From NCBI GenBank assembly GCA_020073705.1, contig JAIQES010000019.1, positions 1-64,000 on the forward strand: a stretch of 64,000 nucleotides of DNA. Reading direction: 5' to 3'. Positions 44,321-53,988 of this stretch are shown piece after piece (the first letter of the stretch is position 1; each line of letters begins with the position of its first letter). This DNA comes from Terriglobia bacterium. GTDB lineage: Bacteria; Acidobacteriota; Terriglobia; Acidiferrales; UBA7541. The notes under the pieces were generated by a model, which was not told the origin of the DNA, did no database searches, and saw only the letters and a program-made list of their open reading frames with translations. Both the position numbers and the translations under genes were made by a program.

Positions 44321-45199
44321 CTACCTTGCGGGGGTTCGCTTCTGCCGCAGAATCTCGGCGCTATGCTGGGCCGTTTCGTTCACCAGATACCCCATCTTGG
44401 GATGCGTGGGCTCGATGTCCGCCGTGAAGCCATAGTCCCGAAGTCTTTCAGACGTAACTGGTCCGATCGACGCAATCAGCATTCGAGAAAACGCTCGGCG
44501 CACTGCCTCTTCCTGATTCATTTCCCCCGCCACATGGAGCAGGTGGTTGACCTGCATCGCTGTTGTGAACAAGACAACATCGATCTCATCACGCGCAATC
44601 GCCGTGACGGCGGCGCGGAGGGGCCCCAGATCCTCCGGCAAACCCCATTCGTAGACCGGGACGGAGGTTACCCGCGCTCCGCGCTCTGAAAGGCCCGCCA
44701 ACAGACCCGGATTGGAGGTGCCGTATTCCTGAACCGCCACCCGGCGCCCCTTCAGGGGTAGCGAGTCCGTCCTTTCGTCGAGCGCCAGCAGGAGTTCACG
44801 CCAGGTATTGGGTTCGGGCGCAGCAAGCGCCACGGGAACTCCCAGCTCCTTCAGCACGGCCACGGGTTTCGGACCGCGCGCCACGACCGCAATCTTCCGC
44901 AGTGCGGCCACAAACTGATCGAGGGGATAGAGGGTCTCCACAACGCGAGCGAGCGTCCGCGTCCCAACTCCGGTCAGAAAGATGACCATGTCAAAACCGC
45001 CATCGAAGAGCATGCGGGCAAACGCCAGCCCTTCGGTGTTGGACTCGAGCGGCACCTCGCGCATCGAGGGAGCAACCAACGCTTCGCCGCCGTTGTTGGC
45101 GATCAACTTTGCCATTTCCGGCGCGCGGCGGCTTTCGAGCGCCAGCACGCGCAGACCTGCAAAGCCGTTCATCGGGTTTCGAGGTTCCACGACCATCAT
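44321..45199 (-). CDS. hemD: Uroporphyrinogen-III synthase
   Basis: HemD cyclises hydroxymethylbilane and inverts ring D to give uroporphyrinogen III. The sequence has the two-domain HemD layout with low overall conservation: LRVLALESRRAPEMAKLIANNGGEAL (split), FLTGVGTRTL, the hinge, VPVYEW, DVVLFTTAMQVNHLL and IASIGPVTSERLRDYG, which are the typical family positions. The length is 292 residues. It is far from hemE-hemN-hemY and stands alone here, divergent from the LVIVD gene. A fusion to other haem genes is not seen. Confidence 0.88.
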   Translation of the reverse strand: MMVVEPRNPMNGFAGLRVLALESRRAPEMAKLIANNGGEALVAPSMREVPLESNTEGLAFARMLFDGGFDMVIFLTGVGTRTLARVVETLYPLDQFVAALRKIAVVARGPKPVAVLKELGVPVALAAPEPNTWRELLLALDERTDSLPLKGRRVAVQEYGTSNPGLLAGLSERGARVTSVPVYEWGLPEDLGPLRAAVTAIARDEIDVVLFTTAMQVNHLLHVAGEMNQEEAVRRAFSRMLIASIGPVTSERLRDYGFTADIEPTHPKMGYLVNETAQHSAEILRQKRTPAR

Positions 45200-45551
45200 T
45201 ATGATGCAGAATTCGAAAGGCGCGATAGGAGATTTCCCTCGCAGGGCAGTCTCGGCTGTGTGAGGAACTTCGAAGCAAGTGTTTGCCCATCAAGTCGATA
45301 CCGTCCCGTCTATGGCACACAGTTACGGACGAACTATTTGAAATCGTGGGTCGGCCTACGCAGCTGCCTATTTTCTAGTTCGGGCGAGCGAACCAGAGGC
45401 TTTCCTCCAATGAGGATCGGCAATTAATTCTGCTGGATTGATTCCAAGTAATGTAAGATGCGCACGAGCAAGGGGACCAAATAGGAAATTCAGGGCAAAA
45501 ACTTGGCATGAGCGGTGATATTTGCAGCGTTTGCCGATGTGGAGGCTTGCA
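45200..45551. other. Divergent intergenic region, no gene seen
   Basis: The 352 bases between hemD and the LVIVD gene should contain both promoters. I found a good ribosome site (GGAGG before ATG 45552) but no convincing promoter box pair and no repeat. Confidence 0.4.
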
Positions 45552-46961
45552 ATGATTGTGCGCACAAGGGTTGGACTGCTTCTCGGAGTAGCGATTACCC
45601 TGGTTGTTGGCGGCCTTGTGGAGCCGCGAGCTAGGGCGCAGGCGAAGCCCGAGGCCAAGAACGTGGTCCTGGTCGGGCACAACGATCTCAACGGCCACGG
45701 CGATGGCGGCGAGGGTCTGGCGATCCAGCAATGGCCCGACGGCCGCCGGTTGCTCTATCTGGCGCACGAGGACGTGGAATGGTGCCTCAGCGTGGTGGAC
45801 GTGACGCATCCCGAAAAACCCGTCATGGTCACCGAGTTGCCGTCACCCAACCCAGGCACCACGCGCTGCGATTCGCTGGGCCTTTCCGGCAACGTGCTGG
45901 CGGTGGCGGACCAGACCAACAAGCGCGGACAGAAGACTGCGGGAATGTGGGTGCTCGACGTCTCCGACTTCGGCCGTGTGCAAAAAGCCAAGACGCTGCA
46001 GGATCTGCAGCTCTCTTTCTTCGACACCTCCGGCCCATTCTCGCGGGGCGCGCACTGCTTGTGGTTCACCGACGGCCAATTCGCGCATTTGACCACGGGC
46101 ATGCCGGACTTCGAGCCGACCAATTCGAAGGACGATCAATTCTACGTGATCGTGGATTTGCGCGATCCGCGGCATCCGAAAGAGGTAGGACGCTGGTGGT
46201 ATCCCGGCACGCACAAGGACGACGCCTGCCTGCCCGGCTGCCTGCCGCCGCGCCATGCCAAATTCGACGACGCCTACCGGCCGCACAACATCGAGGTGTT
46301 TGCGGATCGTCCCGATCGCGCCTACGTGGGCTACATCGACGGTGGGGCGCTGATCCTCGACATCTCGGGTCTGGCCGACGTGAAGGCCGACCGCGCGAAG
46401 AGCTTCACGCCGAAACTAATTGGCCAGGCGAAGTTCTCGCCGCCGTACACGGCGTGGACGCACACCTTCCAGCCGCTTCCCGGTGAACAATATGCGCTCG
46501 TTTCCGATGAAGACGTGCAAGACAACTGCAAGGATGCGCCCAAGCTGGTGTGGCTGCTGGACATTCGCGCCGAGACCAATCCGATGGTCATCGACACCGC
46601 TCCGCTGCACGCCACCGACGGCGAACTGTGCAAGCGCGGCGGCCGGTTTGGCGCCCACAACCTGCATCCGAATTTTCCCGACGCGACTTCCGCGAAGCTG
46701 AAGAACACCACCGTAGCAAGCTGGTTCAACGGCGGCGTGCGTATCTTCCACATCGCGCCCGGCCCAGCGGGGGTTCCGGACGCGCCTCCGCACCTCGATG
46801 AGATCGGCTACTACATGCCGGCGGGCTTGCCGAAAAATCCGGGTGGCACTGCGCAGATCAATCACGCCATCGTGGACGAGCACGGCCTGATCTACGCCAA
46901 CGACCGCTTCACCGGCGGACTGTACATCCTGAAATACACGGGAACGGTTCCGCTGGACTAG
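45552..46961 (+). CDS. Exported LVIVD-repeat beta-propeller-like protein
   Basis: The 469-residue protein has a Sec signal peptide (RTRVGLLLGVAITLVVGGLV, then ARAQA). Repeats follow in which a beta strand such as LSVVDVTHPEKP, WVLDVSD or YVIVDLRDPRHPKEVGRW recurs, as in LVIVD-repeat propellers. Several His, Asp and Cys residues (for example DACLPGCLPPRH) could bind metal. The function is not known. ATG 45552 has GGAGG six bases upstream. The PQQ dehydrogenase gene follows about 170 bases later; whether they work together is unclear. Confidence 0.75.
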   Translation: MIVRTRVGLLLGVAITLVVGGLVEPRARAQAKPEAKNVVLVGHNDLNGHGDGGEGLAIQQWPDGRRLLYLAHEDVEWCLSVVDVTHPEKPVMVTELPSPNPGTTRCDSLGLSGNVLAVADQTNKRGQKTAGMWVLDVSDFGRVQKAKTLQDLQLSFFDTSGPFSRGAHCLWFTDGQFAHLTTGMPDFEPTNSKDDQFYVIVDLRDPRHPKEVGRWWYPGTHKDDACLPGCLPPRHAKFDDAYRPHNIEVFADRPDRAYVGYIDGGALILDISGLADVKADRAKSFTPKLIGQAKFSPPYTAWTHTFQPLPGEQYALVSDEDVQDNCKDAPKLVWLLDIRAETNPMVIDTAPLHATDGELCKRGGRFGAHNLHPNFPDATSAKLKNTTVASWFNGGVRIFHIAPGPAGVPDAPPHLDEIGYYMPAGLPKNPGGTAQINHAIVDEHGLIYANDRFTGGLYILKYTGTVPLD

Positions 46962-47154
46962 CGAACTGTCCCTACCAAAAAGTCCGCCCTTACTGAAGCA
47001 GTTGAATTTGCAAAGCCGCAGTGTATAGGCTGCCAGAGCCATGGAAGGGGCCGAAAGCCGGAAGGCAATGGATTTTCTGCTAAACAATCCTATTGACGCT
47101 CCGGGAGACACGGGGTAAACGTATGGCTGCGTGGCCAGAGAAATGGGGTGCCCT

Positions 47155-49257
47155 ATGCTCGACGACATCGCGATGCGTCACAAGGCGTCCCGAAGATTAG
47201 CATTGGCAGCGGCGGCAGTCTGTATTCTAGCGATCAGTTGCGGCCGCAGTCGCGTAGCGGTAGTGGATGACGCTGCGCTTGCGGCAGCAGACGTGGACCC
47301 CGCGAACTGGATTACCTACGGCCACACGTACTCCGAGCAGCGTTTTAGCCGCCTTCAACAAGTCAACGAGCAGACCGTAAGCCAGCTCGGCCTCACGTGG
47401 TCTTTCGATCTCGGAACCCTGCGCGGACTCGAAGCGACGCCACTGGTCAAGGACGGCGTGCTGTACACGACGAGCGCGTGGAGTCTCGTATACGCGTTTG
47501 ATGCGCGAACAGGTCACCTGCAATGGCAATACGATCCGCATGTCCCGAAGGACCACGCGAAGTTCGTATGCTGCGATGTGGTCAACCGCGGCGTCGCGCT
47601 CTACCGGGGCCGCGTATATGTCGGGGCGCTCGATGGCCGCCTCATCGCGCTCGAGGCCAAAACAGGCGCAGTGGTCTGGGAAGTTCAAACGACGCCCAAG
47701 GACGGCCCGTATGCGATCACTGGTGCGCCTCGGATCGCAAAGGGGCGCGTGATCATTGGAAACGCCGGGTCGGAGTACGCAACGCGCGGCTACATCTCGG
47801 CATACGACGCGGAGACTGGCAATCTGATCTGGCGGACGTATACCGTGCCCGGCGACCCGTCAAAGCCGTTCGAGTCCGAGGCCATGCGCCACGCGGCAGC
47901 CACCTGGTCGGGTGAGTGGTGGAAGGCAGGCGGCGGTGGAAGCGTGTGGGACACGATTGTGTACGATCCAGAACTTGACTTCGTATACTTCGGCACCGGG
48001 AACGGTTCGCCTTGGTATGACCGGCTGCGCAGCAAGGGCGACAATCTCTACATCGCTTCCATCGTCGCGCTTCGCGCCGGCAACGGGGAACAGGTCTGGC
48101 ACTATCAGACGACGCCCGGAGACAACTGGGACTACGACGCGACGGAGCCACTGATGCTCGCCACTCTCACGATCGAAGGATGGCAACGTCGTGTATTGAT
48201 GCAGGCGAACAAGAACGGTTTTTTCTATGAGCTGGACCGGGAGACGGGCAAGCTCATTTCGGTGCGTCCCTATGCTGAGATCAATTGGGCCACAGGCATC
48301 GATTCCAACGGGCGTCCCTTTGAGAACGCTGCGACCCGGGAACTCAAGGACGCGACAATCGTAAGGCCCTCGAGCGCAGGCGCACACAACTGGCACCCAA
48401 TGTCGTTCAATCCCGTTACGGGGCTTGTGTATATGGGAGTCCTCGACGCCACGTCCCTTCAAGCGGTGACACCCGGCTGGAAGATTAACCTGCATGACCA
48501 GATCACCGGGCTCGATAGGGCCTACCGCGGACCGGTGCGCGAGCAATGGCTTAAGATGAAACCAAGGGGATGGCTTGTGGCTTGGGACCCAGTGGCCCAA
48601 CGCGAAGTGTGGCAGGTCGAACACCCTGCGCCGGGCAGCAGCGGAGGAACGCTGGCCACCGCTGGCAACCTCGTTTTTCAGGGACGAGCAGACGGAAAAC
48701 TTCAGGCCTATCGGGCGACCGATGGCAAGGTGCTGTGGGAATTCGACACTGGAACCGGGATTATGGCGCCACCTATGACGTACCAAGTGGGCGGCACCCA
48801 ATACGTTGCGGTACTCGCCGGATGGGGCGGACCCGAGGTGCTCGGCAATCGGGCCACCGGCAAAGGAAAGGTTGGGCCGGGAAAACTTTTGTCGTTCTCG
48901 CTTGGAGGGTCGGCGACGCTCCCTCATTACGAGCGAGTGGTCCCACCAGTTCCGACGCCAACTTTCCATCTGGCGGCTTCTCGGACCGAAATCGAAAAGG
49001 GTCGCGTACTGTTCGCCGCCTTCTGTGCACGCTGCCATGGCGCAGAGGTGGTGAGTGGCGGGTCGGTAACTGACTTGCGTTTCTCCGCAACGCCGACACA
49101 CGAGATGTTCGAGGAGATCGTGCGGGGTGGGGCGCGGCGGGTGCTGGGAATGCCCTCGTTCTCGGAGGACCTCACTTCACCGCAGGTTCGACTCATTCAC
49201 GCATACGTTCTCGACCGCGCGCGTGAGTCGGCGCGAATAGACGCTGCGCCTCGGTAA
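47155..49257 (+). CDS. PQQ-dependent alcohol dehydrogenase with cytochrome c domain (quinohaemoprotein), probably lanthanide-dependent
   Basis: This exported oxidase couples alcohol oxidation by pyrroloquinoline quinone to a C-terminal cytochrome c. A lipoprotein-like signal (CILAISC) is followed by an eight-bladed propeller with W-motifs, the adjacent Cys-Cys pair in KFVCCDVV and GNGSPW. The cytochrome c domain has CARCH and a Met ligand in GMPSF. The catalytic Asp in NWDYDATEP is followed two residues later by Asp (codon at 48136), where calcium enzymes usually have Ala, Ser or Thr. That points to a lanthanide ion. The start could also be 47131, 47143 or 47173. Confidence 0.92.
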   Translation: MLDDIAMRHKASRRLALAAAAVCILAISCGRSRVAVVDDAALAAADVDPANWITYGHTYSEQRFSRLQQVNEQTVSQLGLTWSFDLGTLRGLEATPLVKDGVLYTTSAWSLVYAFDARTGHLQWQYDPHVPKDHAKFVCCDVVNRGVALYRGRVYVGALDGRLIALEAKTGAVVWEVQTTPKDGPYAITGAPRIAKGRVIIGNAGSEYATRGYISAYDAETGNLIWRTYTVPGDPSKPFESEAMRHAAATWSGEWWKAGGGGSVWDTIVYDPELDFVYFGTGNGSPWYDRLRSKGDNLYIASIVALRAGNGEQVWHYQTTPGDNWDYDATEPLMLATLTIEGWQRRVLMQANKNGFFYELDRETGKLISVRPYAEINWATGIDSNGRPFENAATRELKDATIVRPSSAGAHNWHPMSFNPVTGLVYMGVLDATSLQAVTPGWKINLHDQITGLDRAYRGPVREQWLKMKPRGWLVAWDPVAQREVWQVEHPAPGSSGGTLATAGNLVFQGRADGKLQAYRATDGKVLWEFDTGTGIMAPPMTYQVGGTQYVAVLAGWGGPEVLGNRATGKGKVGPGKLLSFSLGGSATLPHYERVVPPVPTPTFHLAASRTEIEKGRVLFAAFCARCHGAEVVSGGSVTDLRFSATPTHEMFEEIVRGGARRVLGMPSFSEDLTSPQVRLIHAYVLDRARESARIDAAPR

Positions 49258-49419
49258 GTCGCGTGGCGTGCTGCGCACGCCCAAGCGGAGATTACTGATG
49301 GCTGACGAGAACGGTCCCTCTACGACTTCAGCCACTATTCTCCAACTGAACGATCAGCTTTGCAGAGATAGGTCCTGACAAGAATGCGAATTCAAGGTTC
49401 GAGCCGCCTTGCCTGTGGA

Positions 49420-49508
49420 CTCTGTGTTCTTCGTGCTCTCCGTGTTGAGGTTTTTCTGCATGGAAGAGAAAAAGACTTAACACAAAGCGCACAGAGGGCG
49501 CGGAGAAC
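49420..49508. repeat. Long imperfect inverted repeat in a gene-free stretch
   Basis: The region 49258-49685 contains no gene. Within it, 49420-49450 (CTCTGTGTTCTTCGTGCTC and onwards) is an imperfect inverted copy of 49476-49508 (AACACAAAGCGCACAGAGGG and onwards), with a short A/T-rich centre. Elements of this 'CTCTGTGTTC...' type recur between genes in Acidobacteriota as I remember them. It is best read as a dispersed palindromic repeat. Confidence 0.6.
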
Positions 49509-49685
49509 TTTCTATAGCGCGTCAATGTTGATATCACCGCCAGATATTGTAGGCCATTTATTGTCATTCCTTAGGGCGTTTGGGCAGGAAACTGCCCGGT
49601 GTATACTCGTGACTGCCCCGGAGCCAATCCGCGCGTCCGAGTTATAGGGCAACAGTTTCATCAAGTTCAGAGGGGAAGGGTACCC

Positions 49686-50636
49686 GTGAGGATCGACGTT
49701 CATGCGCACTACTTTCCGGTGGAATACCTGGATCGCTTGGACCGATATGGGGGAAACCAGGCCACTCTATTTATTCGAAAAGCGAAGCTCGCCTCGGCGG
49801 ATTTTCGCGATCTTGAAAACCACTTTCGCAATATGGACCTTGCAAGAGTTGACATGCAAGTGCTCTCCGTTTCGAGCCAGCTTCCCTATTTCGCGAACGA
49901 AAATGAAGCAGTAGATGCCGCGAGGCTCGCTAATGACATCTACGCCCGCGTTGTGCGCGAGCACCCGAAGCGCTTCGCGGCCTTCGCGTGCACTCCGCTG
50001 CCGCATATTGCGGCATCGATCGATGAAATGCGCCGCGCGCTCGATGATCTGGGAATGGCGGGCGTGACCGCCGGCACGATGGTCCTCGAAAAGAGCATCG
50101 CCGACTCAGCTTTTGACGGATTCTTTGCCGAGCTCAATCGCCGCAAAGCGATTCTCTTCATTCATCCGACCGGCGGCAGCGTCGGGTCGCAACTGATCGA
50201 GTCCACCAATTTGACTTGGCCCATTGGCGCACCGCTCGAGGATACGGTCTGCATGCTGCAATTCATGCAGGCGAATATTCCAATCCGGTTTCCGGACATC
50301 AAGATCATTCTGCCTCACCTCGGCGGCTTTGCTCCTTTCCTGACGGCCCGCCTGGACCAGTTGAAGGGACGTTTCCTGCCGGGCTCCTCCGTGCTGCCCA
50401 GCATTCAGGCAAAGTATTTTTGGTACGACAGTGTAAATGGCAATCCGTCGGCGCTCCGGTGCACGCAGGAAGCCGTCGGCTCAGATCGGCTCTTGCTCGG
50501 GACGGACTACCCGTTCTGGCGCGATGATGCATTCAAACTGTGCGTGGATTATGTGAGTGAGGCCGGACTATCGGCGGCAGATGTGGATCGCATCCTCGGC
50601 GGGAATGCGGAACGATTACTCGGGTTGACTTCCTGA
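49686..50636 (+). CDS. Metal-dependent amidohydrolase/decarboxylase (Amidohydro_2, ACMSD-like)
   Basis: The 316-residue TIM-barrel protein has the metal-binding motif DVHAHYFP at the start, FIHPTGG, LPHLGGFAPF, and the catalytic Asp in GTDYPFW. This order is that of the amidohydrolase-2 family, which includes aminocarboxymuconate-semialdehyde decarboxylase and gamma-resorcylate decarboxylase. GTG 49686 has GGGGAAGGG upstream and puts the HxH motif at residues 5-7; a frame open from 49599 is longer but unlikely. Its position next to two Mo-hydroxylase sets suggests aromatic or heteroaromatic ring catabolism. Confidence 0.85.
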   Translation: MRIDVHAHYFPVEYLDRLDRYGGNQATLFIRKAKLASADFRDLENHFRNMDLARVDMQVLSVSSQLPYFANENEAVDAARLANDIYARVVREHPKRFAAFACTPLPHIAASIDEMRRALDDLGMAGVTAGTMVLEKSIADSAFDGFFAELNRRKAILFIHPTGGSVGSQLIESTNLTWPIGAPLEDTVCMLQFMQANIPIRFPDIKIILPHLGGFAPFLTARLDQLKGRFLPGSSVLPSIQAKYFWYDSVNGNPSALRCTQEAVGSDRLLLGTDYPFWRDDAFKLCVDYVSEAGLSAADVDRILGGNAERLLGLTS

Positions 50637-50666
50637 GGGGTCATCCCGGAGGCTGATTCGTTCAGG

Positions 50667-51539
50667 CTAGCTGACCGGCTCGCGCAAGGCCTTTCGAAAC
50701 ACTCTCCGCAAGAAAATGTGAATCAGATGCCGCTTGTACTCGACGCTGCCTTCGTGGTCGTCGACTAAATCGGCGGCGTCCGCAATCAGGTCCGCAGCTT
50801 CGGGCAGCCGTTTCTCAACCTCTCCGCGAGAGCCTGTGAGTACCTTTTCGGCTTCCACGCCGCGGGTTGGAAAAGGACAGACGCAACCCACGGCAACTCG
50901 AGCGGATGTAAACGTACGCCCATCGTCCGGTGTCTCCATCCACAATCCCAAGCCGAGCGTAGGGCGCTCATGCACTTGAAATTTCATGTAGCCGGCCCGG
51001 TGGCTTGGCTTCGCGCATGGAACTGTAATTTTCGTAAGGACCTCGCCGGGCAGAAAATTGTTGGCGTATGCGCCCGCGATGAGCTCGGCGACGGGGATTT
51101 CCCTGGCGCCTGTCGCGCTCTCCGCCCTCACCGTGCCTCCCAGAACCAGCAGCAAGGTGGCCGGATCCGAATGCGGCTCGGCAAAACAAAGATTGCCGCC
51201 TAATGTTCCTGTGACGCGCACGCGCACATTCGCCACTTGAGACTCCATTTCCGCCAGGGCGGGCTGATTTTGTCGCACGATGGCTGAGCGCTCAATGCTG
51301 CGGTGGGCCGACGTGGCGCCAATCTCCAGAGAGCCGTTGCGCACATTGATCGAGTTGAGGCCGAGAATGACTTTGAGGTCGATCAGGTGGCGATAGTTCA
51401 AGGCCGCATGCTTCATGGCGAGCAGGAGTTCCGTGCCGCCGGCGTAGATACCCGCATCGTCGCCGTACTGCGCCAGCATCTGCGAGGCTTCCAGCACGCT
51501 GGCTGGCTGATGTATTTCGAAACGGCTAAGTGTGGTCAT
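50667..51539 (-). CDS. FAD-binding subunit of a molybdenum hydroxylase (CoxM-type), set 1
   Basis: The 290-residue protein is the middle subunit of xanthine-dehydrogenase/CODH-family enzymes and carries FAD. Typical segments are YAGGTELLLAMK, LEIGATSAHRSIE, VRVTGTLGGNLCFAEPHSDPATLLL (split) and the C-terminal EYKRHLIHIFLRRV. The FAD-contacting GGT and GGN are intact. It is the last gene of the minus-strand set G-S-L-M and is separated from the large subunit by 166 bases holding a palindromic element. Confidence 0.9.
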   Translation of the reverse strand: MTTLSRFEIHQPASVLEASQMLAQYGDDAGIYAGGTELLLAMKHAALNYRHLIDLKVILGLNSINVRNGSLEIGATSAHRSIERSAIVRQNQPALAEMESQVANVRVRVTGTLGGNLCFAEPHSDPATLLLVLGGTVRAESATGAREIPVAELIAGAYANNFLPGEVLTKITVPCAKPSHRAGYMKFQVHERPTLGLGLWMETPDDGRTFTSARVAVGCVCPFPTRGVEAEKVLTGSRGEVEKRLPEAADLIADAADLVDDHEGSVEYKRHLIHIFLRRVFRKALREPVS

Positions 51540-51567
51540 AGGTTATGTGCAGTCAGGCTTCTGATGC

Positions 51568-51659
51568 TGTCATTCCGAGCGCAGCGAGGAATCTCTCTTT
51601 CTTTATTGTTCTCACATTCAGAAGAGAGATTCCTCATCGCTTCGCTCTTCGGAATGACA
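51568..51659. mobile_element. MITE-like palindromic element between set-1 large and FAD subunit genes
   Basis: TGTCATTCCGAGCGCAGCGA at the left end is an inverted near-copy of the right end, which closes with CGGAATGACA at 51659. The inner arms GGAATCTCTC and GAGAGATTCC continue the match, giving a 92-base near-perfect hairpin. It carries no gene. Elements with TGTCATTCCGAGCGAAGCGAGGAATCT ends (split) are common intergenic repeats in soil bacteria. It interrupts an otherwise tightly packed operon. Confidence 0.75.
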
Positions 51660-51705
51660 CCGTGGCAAGGCCTTCAAGCAATTGTGAAGCTACCCATCTT
51701 CCGTG

Positions 51706-53988
51706 CTAAGTGGACGCACGCGCCTTTTTCTCCTGCAAAGCTTTCCAAACGCGCTCGGGCGTCAGAGGCAGCGTTCTCATTCGCACGCCCGTGGCCTGGT
51801 GCAGCGCATTCGCGATGCAGGGGGAGATCGGATTAACGGCACCTTCACCGCCGCCCTTGGCGCCGTAGGGCCCAACGCCATCGCGATTCTGCACCAGCTT
51901 CATTTCCACGTTGTTGGCCAGATCGGAAAAACGTGGCACTCGGTATTCGAGCATCGTTCCGTTCATCAATTGCTGCCCGTCGTAGATCAATTCTTCGAAC
52001 AAACCGGCTCCCAGGCCCATGGTGGCCGCTCCGAGGTCCTGACCCTCCGTCATTGCCGGGTTAATCGCCAAGCCTACGTCACCGATCGTGACCAGCGATT
52101 CTAAAGTGATTCTTCCTGTTTCTTCGTCGAGGGCGATCTCCACGCCTACCACGCCGATTTCCCAGAATACGGGGACTAATTTCAGATCGCCCGCCTTGCG
52201 AAGATAGGCCCGGCCGATGATGCTGCAGCCCTCCATTTGAAAGTATTTCTCGAGGATTTCGGACCAGGTCAAACGGGTCTCGCCGGAACGTATCCCGCCG
52301 CGTTCTTCCACTAACGCTTCCGCCGGAACTCCCAATACTTCAGCAGCCATCACCTTGCACTGGGCGATTGCCTCGCGACACGCTTCCAGCACCGCACGGC
52401 CCATCAACGTGGTCGTCCGGCTAGCGCCGGTGGAGCGTTCGAACAATGTCACCGCAGTGTCGGAACCGACGAGTCTGACCTTTTCCAGGGGCACTCCCAT
52501 TTCTTCCGCCGCGATTTGAGCCAGGACGGTATGGCTGCCCTGGCCGATCTCCGTGCTTCCGCTCAACACGGATACCGAACCATCCGCGTAGATTTGCACC
52601 ATCGCCAGCGTCACCGGATGCGCTCCGGCATCGCTCGCCGAGCAGCACACCGCGCGCCCGCGTCCTGGCGCCAGGGGACGGTCCATCCGCAACATCCGGG
52701 CAGCCTCACGAACATCGCCAGGCAAATCCGCGTCGATGGGACGCATGCCTGGATGGATCGACTCGCGGCTCTGCGCAAGATTTTTCAGCCGGAACTCGAC
52801 CGAGTCGCAGCCTGATTTTTCCGCAAGCTCATCGATCTGGGATTCTCCGGGAAACGTAACCTGCGCCCCGCCCAAACCACGATAGGAACTTGCGGGCACC
52901 GTATTCGTATACACCGCGAAACAATCAATCTTCACATTGGGAATGCGGTAGGGTCCGACGATTCGATTGGCGGCCTTTCGGCAGACCATGGGGCTATTTT
53001 CCGCGTATGCGCCGGTATTCAGGTGAATGGTCGCTTGTCGCGCCACAAGTTGACCCTTCGCATCCGCGGCAGTACGGATGCGAACCCGCGCATCATCTCC
53101 GCGTGTCGTGAGGAAGGCTTCTTCGACGCTCAATTGCAGCTTTACGGGCCGTCCTGCCTTCCACGAACACGCTGCAACAAGCGGCTCAATTTTCGTGTAG
53201 GACTTGCTGCCGTAGCCGCCGCCGACGTACGGCACAATCACGCGCACACTGTTGAGCGGCAGGCCGAAAACCTGAGCCAGGTCATGGCGCACCATGAAAG
53301 GATGTTGCGCCGAGGAGTACACCGTCAACTGCCCCTTCGCATCGTAATCGGCGATGGCGACATATGGCTCCATGGCATACGCATACACCATGGGGAAGTA
53401 GAATTCGCCTTCGGCGATGTGCGCGGCCACGGCAAAAGCAGCGTCTACATCTCCCCACGCGACGTGCACCGCCTGGCAGATGTTTCCAGCCGCGCCCGGG
53501 AAATCGTCGAAACCTCGGAAGGCTCCATCGGCGAAGTCCGTTTCGTGGATGCGAGGAGTTCCTTGCGCCAGCGCTGTGTCAACATCGAGTATGGCGTCGA
53601 GCTCCTCGTATTCGACGACGATCTTGCCCAGGGCTTCCTGCGCTGTTAATTCGTCTTCGGCGATTACGGCTGCGACCGGCTCGCCCACAAAGCGGACCTG
53701 GCCGATCGCAATCAACGGATGATCTCTTACGCCATGGCCGTAATATGGACTCAGACCTTTAAGATCGCCGCCAGTTAACACATCAATCAACCCGGGCTGG
53801 CTCTTGGCCTGGGAGATGTCGATGGAAAGAATTCGGGCGCGGGCAAACGGGCTGCGGAGAACTTTTGCCCAGGCCATGTGTTCAACGGCCATGTCGCTGG
53901 TATAGACGGCGCTCCCCGTCACTTTCGCGATGCCATCGCCGCGGGGGACAGAATGATTGACGACTGCGAATTCGCTGCGTTCCTTCAC
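51706..53988 (-). CDS. Molybdopterin-binding large subunit of a xanthine-dehydrogenase/CODH-family hydroxylase, set 1
   Basis: The 760-residue subunit holds the molybdenum-cytosine- or -pterin cofactor. Conserved parts are GIAKVTGSAVYTSD, GGGYGSKSYTKIEPL, SSYRGLGGAQ, the cofactor-binding GQGSHTVLAQIAAEE and the catalytic Glu in GGGEGAVNPISP. The CODH active-site loop with Cys (AYxCSFR) is absent, so CO oxidation is excluded. GTG 53988 overlaps the stop of the small-subunit gene (GTGA), with AGGA upstream; a frame open to 54060 is not needed. The substrate is probably an aromatic heterocycle or aldehyde. Confidence 0.92.
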   Translation of the reverse strand: MKERSEFAVVNHSVPRGDGIAKVTGSAVYTSDMAVEHMAWAKVLRSPFARARILSIDISQAKSQPGLIDVLTGGDLKGLSPYYGHGVRDHPLIAIGQVRFVGEPVAAVIAEDELTAQEALGKIVVEYEELDAILDVDTALAQGTPRIHETDFADGAFRGFDDFPGAAGNICQAVHVAWGDVDAAFAVAAHIAEGEFYFPMVYAYAMEPYVAIADYDAKGQLTVYSSAQHPFMVRHDLAQVFGLPLNSVRVIVPYVGGGYGSKSYTKIEPLVAACSWKAGRPVKLQLSVEEAFLTTRGDDARVRIRTAADAKGQLVARQATIHLNTGAYAENSPMVCRKAANRIVGPYRIPNVKIDCFAVYTNTVPASSYRGLGGAQVTFPGESQIDELAEKSGCDSVEFRLKNLAQSRESIHPGMRPIDADLPGDVREAARMLRMDRPLAPGRGRAVCCSASDAGAHPVTLAMVQIYADGSVSVLSGSTEIGQGSHTVLAQIAAEEMGVPLEKVRLVGSDTAVTLFERSTGASRTTTLMGRAVLEACREAIAQCKVMAAEVLGVPAEALVEERGGIRSGETRLTWSEILEKYFQMEGCSIIGRAYLRKAGDLKLVPVFWEIGVVGVEIALDEETGRITLESLVTIGDVGLAINPAMTEGQDLGAATMGLGAGLFEELIYDGQQLMNGTMLEYRVPRFSDLANNVEMKLVQNRDGVGPYGAKGGGEGAVNPISPCIANALHQATGVRMRTLPLTPERVWKALQEKKARAST

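Noticed and set aside
47860-49101. 413-codon minus-strand frame opposite the PQQ dehydrogenase
   Set aside because: The plus strand codes for a clear quinohaemoprotein; the antisense translation has no recognisable motif.
45552-49257. LVIVD protein as a dedicated partner of the PQQ dehydrogenase
   Set aside because: They are neighbours on one strand, but a gap of about 190 bases and no shared feature leave the link unsupported.
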